Of a DNA stretch of 14,145 nucleotides, positions 1-9,083 are shown piece by piece. A program made the translations under genes and the position numbers. Positions within the stretch are counted from its first letter, which is position 1. Every line of letters begins with the position of its first letter. Origin of the DNA: Irineochytrium annulatum (lineage: Eukaryota; Chytridiomycota; Chytridiomycetes; Chytridiales; Chytridiaceae). The notes under the pieces were generated by a model. The model saw only the letters and a program-made list of their open reading frames with translations. It did not search any database and was not told the origin of the DNA. Location: positions 1 to 14,145 of the forward strand of contig JADGJL010000765.1 in assembly GCA_027600665.1 (NCBI GenBank), given 5' to 3'.

Positions 1-116
1 GCCTGGGATGGGCGCGCGTTGTTGGAGGGCTGCTGGGTAGGGCTGCGTTTCTCGCCAGGCCGTGGAGGGTTGCGCGGGTTGGAGGCTGTGGCGCCGGAGC
101 GGGGTTGGTGGGACAT
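1..116 (-). CDS. Possible N-terminus of a gene running off the left edge
   Basis: On the minus strand an ATG at 114-116 opens a frame of 38 codons that stays open to the window edge. The predicted start reads MSHQPRSGATASNPRNPPRP and continues rich in Pro, Ser, Asn, Arg and Gln, as in a disordered N-terminal tail. It lies downstream of, and on the same strand as, the small acidic gene at 379-767. No domain can be seen and no function is suggested. The frame is short and of biased composition, so a chance ORF is quite possible. Confidence 0.35.
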   Translation of the reverse strand, partial: MSHQPRSGATASNPRNPPRPGEKRSPTQQPSNNARPSQ

Positions 117-139
117 GCGGCCGTTGCTCTGATGTGGTT

Positions 140-375
140 TTTAGAAAAAGATAGAGCAAAGGGGAGGGGACTAGCGGGACAGGAAGTGTAGCGCTTCGCC
201 GCTTGCAAAAAAAATGTGGGGTCGGGGGTCGCTTCGCTTCCTTATGGCATTTTCTGCTATTAAAAGGAACAAAGAGAAGGAAAGAGGAATAGCAGGATAG
301 GAAGCGTAGCTTCGCGCTTCGCCACTCCCAAAAACGAAGGGGTCGCTTAGGGCATCGCGCTTCGCGCTTGCGTTC
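140..375. repeat. Imperfect tandem duplication, about 118 bp period, GCTTCGC-rich
   Basis: Two similar blocks lie head to tail, the first starting near 140 and the second near 258. Matching landmarks are TAGCGGGACAGGAAGTGTAG at 172 and TAGCAGGATAGGAAGCGTAG at 290, both followed by CGCTTCGCC, an A-rich run and GGGGTCG. The offset is 118 bases. Both copies carry several GCTTCGC words, and the second ends in a dense cluster of them (around 355-379) that runs up to the stop codon of the acidic gene. No coding frame explains the block. Confidence 0.55.
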
Positions 376-378
376 GCT

Positions 379-767
379 TCAGTCCCAAAAGAAACGTACG
401 ATCGCGTCGTCGTCATCGTCATCGTCGTCCCCGTGGTCGTACTCGTCGTCGCTGTCGGATAGGTTGCCGGAGGGGGGCGTGTCTCCTCTCGCTGCAGAAA
501 TATCGATTCGGGAGTCAGAAATAAAACCATCAACACAAGGAAACGAAAGACATCCGACCATCCCGGATCCCAAATCCAGACCACCTTCCCTCTCCCCCTC
601 CCCTTTATGCAGATTTACTTACGAGGCAGATCGCTCGTATGCCTGCTGTTGATCCTCTGGTCGATCTCATCGTTCTCCTCGTCGTGGTCGTGCGGATCCT
701 CGTCCTCGTCCGTCAGCTCCATCGCCTCGTCGTAGAAGTTGTTGGAGACGGCCTTGAGCTGCTGCAT
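379..767 (-). CDS. Small, highly acidic protein of unknown function (two exons)
   Basis: Exon 1 is 767-623 and exon 2 is 491-379; together they make 258 nt, or 85 residues plus a TGA stop. The 131-bp intron (492-622) has a strong GTAAGT donor, a CTGAC branch-like site and a TTTCTGCAG acceptor, and the phase (1) matches on both sides. The protein begins MQQLKAVSNNFYDEAMEL and then becomes dominated by Asp and Glu, including a run of eight Asp near the C-terminus, ending AIVRFFWD. The first 18 residues may form a helix and the rest is probably disordered. An in-frame TGA lies three codons before the ATG, so this is the likely start unless another exon is spliced in upstream. I do not recognise the family. 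It may be an acidic chaperone-like or regulatory subunit, but nothing in the sequence proves that. Confidence 0.6.
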
Positions 768-1320
768 CTCTTCTCAGCAGGAGCGAGAGATCCAGCGATG
801 GAAGGTCAAATGTTCGAACACCGCAATATGGAACTGGGGCGAATTCGTTTGTGCAACGAACGAGGATTGTCCTCAGTCAACGTGCATTAATGCATCTGGG
901 GGCTATGGTAAGAAGTATTTATTCTTGAGGCAGAGAGATCGGGGCAGATGCGGGGAATCGTCGACCCAGGTGAGAATTGGGCTGGCGCGGGAATTTGAGA
1001 GTGGTTTGTCGGCGGCGAGGACGTGGTGGCATAACAGTGCGACGGGTCGACGGTGGGATAAGCGGCTGACGTGGCAACTTGAGCATGCTACCCCAACGTC
1101 GTGCCATCACAATGGGTCTTGGCCATACATGTATACTGCATATAATGCATCCACGTGCTGCAATACAATGATAAGATACTGTTCAGAAGAAGATACAAAA
1201 CATCAAAAAGCAAATATATGAAACCGGGACAAAAAAAACAAACAAAACAACAACCGTAAACGATGTAAAAGACCGATTCTTTACTACAAAAAATGGTCCG
1301 CCAATGCATCAACACATTAA
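768..1320. other. Intergenic region between acidic gene promoter and giant gene 3' end
   Basis: Both flanking genes are on the minus strand, so this stretch should hold the 3' UTR of the giant GTPase gene (near 1200-1320) and the promoter of the acidic gene (near 768-960). On the minus strand the part after the giant gene's stop is T-rich (complement of 1229-1251), as is common in fungal 3' regions. An AATAAATA word, read on the minus strand, lies near 917-926 and could act as a TATA-like element. A palindromic GTGCATTAATGCA stands at about 881-893. Long ORFs here have no convincing composition and I call no gene. Confidence 0.4.
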
Positions 1321-4300
1321 TCACACAACAAATAGCCTCGGCTCATAACCTGGCAGCTCATCATCCACTGCTTCATCCTCCTCCTCCTCATGCACGCCCA
1401 TCATGACGCTCCTCCTCTTCCTCTCGGAGTTGGACCTCTGCACAGCCGCCGTCGCGTCCTTGTAGAACATATTGATCCAGTTCGACGACGCTTTACCGGC
1501 TTTCCGAAGCAAAAGCCTGCCCTGTCCCCCGAGCAGCTCCTCTTTCGATGCCCCTCTCTCGACCCGCTTTTCCTCGAACCCTTTCAGAGCAACTTTTAGC
1601 ATGTCGACGAGGTTGTCCTCGCTCTCGAGCTCGAGAGCAAGCTTCTCGCTAATCTTCCCTCTAACGCCGCCGGCAACCGAGCTCTCACGCGGCGGGTTCC
1701 ACAACGGCGCCTTCATGATCGACGACCGCCGCGTCACGCCGCTCTGAGCCGCCGCAGTCCTTGGAGCGCCGTCGACTGCCCCCGCACCACTACCAGCAAC
1801 CTCGTTGCCCGCGACCTTCTGAAGCCTGCTCTCCGTCGCCCGCCGCACGACCTCCCCGAACACCTTATCCGCCGCCTCCGTGAATACACCCTCCGGGTCG
1901 ACCGCGCTAACGGTCTTCACCTTCTCGTCGCTCGTTATCAAGCCCTCAAGCGATTCGCCCGACGTCCTGAGATGTTCACACGGGAACACGGCCCTGCCCT
2001 CCCCACCCCGCATCCCCACAACCGATAGGTGGAACGCCGCAGGAGCGCACCGCGCGCAGACCTGAAGCCTTGAGTTATTTGTCGCCCAGGACCACACCAT
2101 TAAATCCTCCAATCCGATGCCCCCCGCGCGCGCCCTCCCCGCGCTCTGCGACCTCCGGATCGACGCGAGCGAGCCAGCCAGCCTCCTCGACCCTTTGGGC
2201 AGCATCCGCTCCTCCAACAAAAAGAGCGAAGACGCGACGGTAAAGACTCCGCTCACGACCCTCGCGCCATCGACGATTAACCTCCCTCCCTCCTCCTTCT
2301 CGAGGTCCCTCATGGCGATCGACTGGCCCTCGACGGCCTCCGTGATCCTCCTACACCCGCGGTCCATCCACTCCATCCAATCAGGGGACGAGCTGTCCAT
2401 GTCCTTGATCCAGAGGCCTGTCATGCACTCCAGCGTGCCGAGGATCGAGGCCGCCATGCCGTCGAGCGTGCCGTCCGCCTCCCAAAGCGGCGTACCGACA
2501 AGGATGCCGGACCCCGTCGGCGGCGGTGTCGTGATAGCGGCCTTGATGAGGGGGTAGATATCGGATCGGGTGATGCGCTCGAGGTCCTGGACGGGGTCCT
2601 GCACGCCGAGAAGCCGCTGAAGGGAGTACAGCTGACCCGGGTTCACGAGGAAACGGTCTTGGAATCGGTCAAGGTTAGAGGAGGACGCCTGCTGCTCCTC
2701 CTCCTCATTTGCAAAGACGAGCATCAGGAAGGCGGAGGCGAGGGTGAGGGATACGTGGCGGGCGAGGGATGGTGCTATTCGCTTCTTCTGGTCGCTGACG
2801 AGGCGGAGGAGGGACGCGATGGCTCTATACGGTTGGTTGATCATAACCTCACCGACAGCTAAAACGAAGATGATCAGAATCTCAAACCGGTAAGGAACAT
2901 TACGCATACCAATGTTGATGACGACCTCCGGCGTCTCCGCGCCAAGTTGAACGACATCGGTTAACATGCCGAGACCCAGCTGCACGTAGGGCGTCCCGCA
3001 GTGGCCAACCGACGGGTCCAAAGCTTCCATCTTCCCTCCAATGAAGGTTTCCAGTCCAACCTGGTTACTCCGCTCCAAGAACTCCACGACCTCGCCATAG
3101 GTTTTGATCTCTTTCAAATCAATCTTCTTCGTCGTCGGGGATGCAGACGTCTTCAGCTCCTCGCCGCTCTTATCGACCTCTAGGCACGACAACGGGAACG
3201 TCCCCTGATCTTTCCCTCCCCGCTCTCCAAGCGCCGTCACGCCGTCCTCCATCACCATAAATACCTTGACGTTATCCCCAACGTTGAGGTCGATCTCAAG
3301 GTCCTCTCCTCCCCTCTTCCCCCGATGCTTGACCCCAACTCGATAAACCGCGTTCGGGGTCTTTTCCACATCTTCCTTCGTCACAGGTCTCGTTGTCCCA
3401 CCACCTGCCTTGGGTCCCCCGAAATCACCCGCCAGAGCCCGTGCGAACCCCTCATCCGCGCCATGGGTCCACTGCAGACTCCTTAGCGTTTTCCCAACCT
3501 CGACCCAGAGTGCGCCCATATTCCCGAGCTCCCTGGCGTGCGCAGACGCGTTCTCGGCCTTAAGGAACAGCATGGCGCTCTTGGCGTGGTGGCCGAGCGC
3601 GCCAGCAAGGTCACCCATCGAGTACTTGACCTTGCCGAGGTTAGTCTGGATGGCCGCGCGATACGTGAGTTCTGCCTCGCCCAGCGAGCCCGCGTGCGTC
3701 TGGAGAACTTGAAGGCCGAGCGTCTGGGCTTTGAGGGAGTCGTCGAGGGAGCCGAGGGTAGAGTAGCAAAGGCCACGGTGGATGAGGGAGCGGACGTAGG
3801 ACAGGAGCGTGGCGCGGTGCATGTATGAAAGTGCCGGCCCGCGCTTCGAGATGCTCCCGGAGCGCTTGAGCGTACCCCCTGTCGTCGACTGCGATGGTGT
3901 CGGGACAGGGAGGCGGGAGAGTGTGTTCTCGCAAAGGCGGATGCAGGCGTCGTACCACTTGCCAGCGTCGACGACCTTGCCCATCGTGAGATTGGAATGG
4001 CCGACGTTAATGAGGAGACGCATGAACCAAATTAGCGCGACCGGGCCTCGGGCGTGAGACCAGTTCGTGATAGGGTACAATGGAGGGCCGGTACTCATTG
4101 CCGCCCTCTCGACCGAGATCGGACCCATCGGGTCGCCGTTAAGGGAGGTCAGGATGAGGTTTATGCCAATTTCGTCCTGCAGTTGCACGTTCTTGGCGCT
4201 TATTACGTACTTGCACGATTTGACCCAAGCTGACTCCAGAAGGGAAAGCGACTGGCCAAACTTTCCCTGCATTCGCTCGGCACAGCCAAGGTTGGAGATG

Positions 4301-7300
4301 GCGCTAGCTTCGCGGATAAGGTCGCCCGTTTGTTCTGCGAGCCGTTGAGCGTCCCTCCAGAGCCCCATAGCCTTCCGCGACGACGCATTGTTCGTGTACT
4401 CTGTGACTCCTTCATTAAGCAGCTCGTCAATCCTCGTTCCCTGGCCCATCGATGCTACGGACGCGTCGTTGCCCTCGGGTTTCCAATCCCACGCGTTCTA
4501 TGCACATCCGATCAGTAAAGAGACCACTACAAGCATCGTCATGACAACACTCACATGCGGCACGCTCCCGGTTACCTCATCCAACAGTTGTGAGCTCGTG
4601 ATGATCGACGCGCCTTCCCATACAAACGGCATATTCCCCAACTCCGCCGGCGTCACCGTCGCGCCTTCCGCCTTCTCCTCAACCTTCGTCGGCGCCCTCT
4701 TCGGCCTCTTCAAGCTCATCTTCCCCTTTAAGTCCGTCTTCCCCGTCACCGCCTCTGCCTTCCTCGCCTCCAACAACGACCTTACCAAGTCCGACCTTAC
4801 GGCGGCCAGGCTAACCTCGCACTCGTCCACGACGGCCGTGGACCAGTCGAGCCGCCGAAGCCAGATTTCGAGCTCGGACTCGACGGCCTTCAGTACGGGC
4901 GTGAGGGAGCCGCCGACGCCGTCCATCAGGCGGCGGACGGAGCAGGACCAGGCTGTGGCAATAGACGTCCGCATAGAGTCCACGGCGCCGTCAAGCCTAT
5001 TGGAGGGGACGGGCATGCCCGTCATAACACCGAGGAAGAGGGCAATAAAAAGTGGACATGGCTGGGCCGGGGTGAACGAGGACGCCGCGGGTTTCGGGTT
5101 CGGCAGGCTTTGGTATGCGTAGAGGGTGGCGATGTTTTCGGCGGTCCGGGCAGTGCCCTCGAGGCCGGGGAGGGCAGTCGTAAGGATGGTCTGGATGATG
5201 GAGGGGAGTGGGTGGGAGCTTGACGGCGGCTCGTCGTCGGCGGTAATATCGGCCTCCTCATCGAGGCCACCCGACAACCATGAGGACAGGAAAAGGTTTG
5301 TTTCCTCGAGGACAAGCGATTGGAAGATCTTCGCCGGTGGCAGATCTTCGGAGTTCACGGTCGGGAGAAGCTTGCGCAGCTCGGAGGTGAGGGAGTTCCG
5401 GACAAAGACCATCTGCGTCCGCAGTTGATCTAACAACCGATCCAAGAAGGCTTTTAACGTGTACGCGTTCCTAAAAGGCAATCCATTAGGACGCGCTCAG
5501 AAACCGAAGATCAATCTTTGCGAAAAAAACTAACCTAAGCGGATTGTCCGTCGAGAAAACTCTGAACACCTTCTCCAAAACCCGCACACACCTTTCCCGG
5601 CACAACTTTGCCGCCTCCGTCGCCAACCTCGCGCTCTCCCCCGTCGCATCCGTTCCGCCCCCAACACCTACCCCCAGCAGCACGCTAAGCGCCAACGACG
5701 CATCCGCTGCACCCGGCCAGTCCTTCCTCGCCAGCGCCTTCCTCAGCCAAAGAACCGCCGCCTGCTTCCCCTCATCCGTGCCCTTCGCTGCCAGCAGCCC
5801 CGCGAGCGCCCGCATGGCCTCCGGTTCGCCCTTTTCCGCGGCCTTTGTAAACCACCGCTCGGCGCCAGGAAGATCGACATCGACCGAGTCCCCGATCACC
5901 ATGGCGACCCCGAGCTCGAGCTGCGCGCGTACGGAGCCCCGACCGGCAGCCAGGGTAAGCTGCCTGATGCTTTTGGTGGCGTCACCTGGCCCGCCCTCGG
6001 TCGTTGGGCGGTGGAGGTGGGAAAGGCGATGGGCGGCCGTGGAGGCCAGGACCAAGTTGGCCTGGTCATCGGAGGCGGACTTAAAGAGCTTCACAACGTC
6101 CTTGCGGGTTGGGAGGGATGTCGCGACGCCCGGCCTGTGTAGGCCGAGCTCTAGACATCGAGCGGCCGTCAAATACTGCTTCTCCTCAAGAGCGGCCTCG
6201 TAGGTCGTTGCGGCGGCGGCGGGGTCGTCGTACCCGATGTCCTCGAGCGCCGAATAGAAGGAGCGAATCAAGGCGCCTTCGAATTCGGAGGAGAGGGTAG
6301 AGTTGGAAGGAGGTCGGTCAAAAAGGTCGATGATGGTTTTGAGGAAATCGCGCGTCGTCTTGAGCTGGGTGGTGGTATTGTTGACGATCTTGTTGTAGGT
6401 TCCAGTGATGTTTGCGAGTCTGGCGGTGGCGGTGATGGTCTTCAAAGTCTTTCGACGGGGTATCAGAAACTCGATGAGGGACTGCAGGTCGTCCATATCA
6501 TTCAATTGCATATTATCTTGGGCGGCGGAGACATAAAATTGCGTCAAGCCTGGGATTGTTCAAAGGAAGTTAGAAAGGTTACAAAGAGCCACTGCAATAT
6601 TGCCCCAACATACCAGGAATGCCAATCTGATCCTGCACCATCGGCATGGCCTGCCGCTTCCAGTCCGAGTACTTCTTTGCCACATCGCCTCCTCCCTTCG
6701 CGTACAGCTGATTCCAAATGTTGTCGAGTTTATTGACGACGAGAATCGGGACGGTGGCGGTATCCAGGGTCTGGCTGATCATCCAACGAGGCACCTAACG
6801 GAAGATCGTCAATATCCGGCTCCGGGAGAGAAAAGCACGATCGCAACTCACATTTGCAACTTGGGATTGCGCCACCACAAAGATAACGACATCCACGCTC
6901 TCCGTCTGTAACAGCGCCCCCAAATCCCTCGACGGCGTCCGTCCCTCCACCGCAGCTCCCGCCTCCTCGCTTGCCCCATCGGCCTCTGCATTCGTCCCCG
7001 CGTGCACTGGCGGACTTAAACTCAGTGCGACGCTCTCCACACATGGATCGCCGACATTTAACCCCGACAAGCTGTAACCCCCGCCGTTACTCCTCCCGGC
7101 GCCCGCGGCGGGCGGGACATCGGACGCGATGGTGTCAAAGAAGGAGATGTGCCTTAGCGTCTCGATTTGATGGCTAACGACGACGAGGTCCCCAAAGGCC
7201 TCCTGAAAGCGGCGGGAGCGCGGCGGCAAGGGAGTCGGGGTGGCGGTGGATGGGGAGTCGGAGGGGGATGGGCCCGAGTAAAGCGGAGAGTGAAACTTGG

Positions 7301-8299
7301 AGGAGGTCGCGTGGACGAAGGCGTAGTTGTGGACCGTTACATCCTTTAGAGAGCGGATTAGTTTTGCGTTCATGTGTGACTAGAATAGTGGCAGTTCACA
7401 CCTCTCCGAACAGATTCTCCTTCCCGATAATCCTATTTAGTACGGCGCTCTTGCCGCTCCCCTGCGGCCCAACAATCGCCACGCTCAAACTCCTTTCCGG
7501 CAACATCTCCCCGGCGTTCCTCAAGTCCGCCCGCAGCTTGCTCAGCGCCTCGATGGCCGGCAACATCTCGGTCTTGATCTTCCCCGCGGACCCGGACGCG
7601 CTCGCGCTCCCGGTGCTCGAGAACCATGCGAGGTCGCATGAGAGACTAACGCCGAGCCGCATCAGCGCTGGTGAGCGCTCAAGGATCAAGTCGAGCTCCT
7701 GTCGGAGGCGGGAGAAGTTGTCGGAGAAAAGGGACCGGAGGTGGACGAGGTCAGACTTGAATTTAGGTAGCTCGCGGTCTTCAAACTCTGTCGGGTCCGT
7801 TATGGATGCGGTGGGGGGGATTGTCGTAGACGCTGGTATCGGAGCCGGGACTGGAGGCTTGTTGGCGTCTGTCACGGAGGCTAGAGAGAAGGAAAGGGAC
7901 GAGGTTAGAATTATGAGTGAGGTCGTTGGTCCTATTGCGCGGTGATTCGCCTTCCAGCATCAATAACCGGCGCACCCGGCGTCAGCATTACAAGCGGGTT
8001 CCCCCATCGGCCAGACAATGTTCCGCCAAAGTCGAACTCGATGGCCGACTTGTTCAGGCGCGGACCATTTGACGAGGTGCCGTCAACCGTAGGCCCTCGC
8101 GCGTTTGGCCACTCAGGCCCGTCCTGTTCGCTCCTGATTCCAGACCAAACCACGCATCGCCGCCCCGTCGGCTCATTTACAACTCCCCAGCATCGCCAAA
8201 CTCACTGGAATCACTGGACTTGGCAGCGGGGACCGTGGATGACGAGACGGATGACGTCCGCTCCGGGGGCAGGTGATCATCGGAAGCTGTCGTAGACAT
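1321..8299 (-). CDS. Giant dynamin-like GTPase with Sel1, TPR and SH3-like domains (8 exons, 2,178 aa)
   Basis: Exons: 8299-8181, 8133-7976, 7880-7402, 7343-6852, 6794-6614, 6549-5535, 5470-4555, 4497-1321. They total 6,537 nt with matching phase at every join. An in-frame stop precedes the ATG in a good context (CCGCGATGT). Order: Ser-rich disordered N-terminus; helical segment (about 125-225); P-loop GPQGSGKS (230-237); NKLD G4 motif (437-440) and YVSAA G5-like segment (482-486); helical stalk-like region; Sel1-like repeats (about 667-775); a second helical region (816-1120); TPR-like repeats (about 1137-1466); SH3-like domain (about 1502-1562); then roughly 600 unrecognised residues ending in an acidic tail. 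It probably binds and hydrolyses GTP in the cytosol or on membranes and assembles through its repeats; this is inferred from the domains. The donor of intron 2 (7975) is weak and is the least certain join. The alternative is two adjacent genes split at the ATG 4449. Confidence 0.75.
3172..4449 (-). other. TPR-like repeats followed by an SH3-like domain
   Basis: In the last exon, helical pairs resemble TPRs of the LGN/GPSM type. One unit contains ASAISNLGCAERMQGKFGQS (near 4310-4255); a later one contains AAIQTNLGKVKYSMGDLAGA and then ARELGNMGALWVEVGK. After a Gly/Thr-rich linker, an SH3-like stretch is encoded at about 3172-3354, with DLEIDLNVGDNVKVFMVMED, then TALGERGG and GTFPLSCLEV. These match the SH3 pattern of an acidic hydrophobic strand, G-D, a GxxG-like turn and a G-x-F/V-P-xx-x-V end. 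The canonical first ALYDY strand is weak (VYRVGVKHRG). Confidence 0.6.
4498..4554 (-). other. Intron joining the GTPase half to the TPR-SH3 half
   Basis: Read on the minus strand, this 57-bp segment starts GTGAGTGTT, has TTTACTGATC as a branch-like site and ends GTGCATAG. Removing it joins GSVPH in phase 0 to NAWDWKPEGNDASVAS and the ATG at 4449, with no stop. Its length matches the neighbouring introns at 6795-6851 (57 bp) and 7344-7401 (58 bp). Without splicing the upstream frame would end after a short hydrophobic tail (LVVVSLLIGCA). Confidence 0.75.
5654..5980 (-). other. Sel1-like repeats in the giant protein
   Basis: About three units of 36-40 residues are visible, with the Ala/Gly/Leu pattern of Sel1-like repeats: AAGRGSVRAQLELGVAMVIG, then AERWFTKAAEKGEPEAMRAL, then AVLWLRKALARKDWPGAADA. 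Such repeats form alpha-alpha superhelices that scaffold protein complexes (family knowledge). They follow the GTPase and a helical region on a single exon. Confidence 0.7.
6614..7470 (-). other. GTPase core of the giant protein (G1 to G4 motifs)
   Basis: G1/P-loop codons GPQGSGKS are at 7447-7470, preceded by a beta-strand-like LSVAIV and followed by AVLNRIIGKENLFGE, as in dynamin-like large GTPases. G4 NKLD is at 6723-6734, preceded by the strand TVPILVV, and G5-like YVSAA follows in the next exon. Between them lie a strand HISFFDTIASD (about 7119-7151) at the G3 position and a strand VDVVIFVVAQSQ (from about 6901 downward). Spacing and strand order fit a TRAFAC-class large GTPase, closer by eye to the dynamin/mitofusin group than to small Ras-like proteins. 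The subfamily is not settled. Confidence 0.75.
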
Positions 8300-9083
8300 C
8301 GCGGCGGTCGGGATCGTAGGCCGGGGCCGGGATGGGGATCAGGACGGGACGACGTTGCTGTTTGGTGATGGTGGTGTGGTCGGTACAAGCCGTCCTTTCC
8401 TGCCCGATATGGCAGTGGACTAACTGTTGGCGTTCCTTATTCATAAAACGAACGAGTAAAACAGGCGGCGTCGACGACGCTTTCTATTGCTAAAAGAACT
8501 CGATTCCCACGCGGCTCGGCGTCCCGGCCACCATCCCTTGCATGCCTGATGTGGAAGGAAAAGGGCAACAGGCCACAGACCAGGTCGCGTCGGGTCCCGT
8601 TGCGTCGTGGGCACTGTTTAGCGCGGTACGTTGCGTCCGTGTCCTCGTCAATGCACTCCACGGGTACTGAGCGGGCGTCGCTGCCTCCGAAGATGATCCA
8701 TGGAGATGCTTACAACCGCTCTATTCGTAGAGGAATCTGCTCTTGTAGCCCGAATTAGCTCGCCCAGCAGGACCCTCGCATTCTTCTCCTTTCCCGGTTA
8801 CGTACAGATCCAGCAACAGCAAGGCGCTCACCGGCTTTCCGTCATCGCGTAGGCATGAAGCGAGTCGCGCATGCGTGCGGTCAGGTCGCTATCGACACGG
8901 AGCGCATCACAGGAGCCAGCATTTTAGGATCCAGGGCGCATTTCGCACGGGCCGACGACGAAGCGGCGACCGGGAATGCAGATTGATGTGGGCGAGGTGG
9001 GACTCCGTAAAATCGTCTCACACAAATATCTCGGACTTCATCATCTCCTGGTGATCTGACAGCATTTCCACCATCCCATCGCC
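8300..9083. other. Divergent intergenic region, no confident gene
   Basis: This 784-bp region separates the start of the giant minus-strand gene (8299) from the start of the TMEM97-like gene (9084, plus) and should hold both promoters. ORFs on both strands reach about 70-85 codons, but they show no recognisable domain, no conserved-looking motif and no convincing splice structure. I saw no tRNA-like T-loop and no clear repeat. A small unrecognised exon or non-coding RNA here cannot be excluded. Confidence 0.4.

Noticed and set aside
768..822. Frame upstream of the acidic gene's ATG reading AVFEHLTFHRWISRSC
   Set aside because: It is in frame with the ATG but interrupted by a TGA three codons before it. 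No donor/start pair could be found to build an upstream exon, so it was left as non-coding.
739..1221. 160-codon plus-strand ORF with many Cys residues
   Set aside because: It overlaps the first exon of the acidic gene on the other strand. It has no domain pattern and its composition changes along its length; it reads as a shadow plus open intergenic sequence.
4498..4554. Hydrophobic C-terminal tail (LVVVSLLIGCA) as a membrane anchor of the GTPase half
   Set aside because: The tail is exactly the translated intron, from the GTGAGT donor to the TAG acceptor. Splicing gives a long in-frame continuation instead.
8495..8520. tRNA-like T-loop (CTCGATTCCCAC)
   Set aside because: The flanking bases do not form the T stem and no acceptor or anticodon arm can be placed upstream.
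8437..8661. Minus-strand ORF of 74 codons in the divergent intergenic region
   Set aside because: No recognisable motif, no convincing splice partners and no good start context; kept only as a possibility in the intergenic note.
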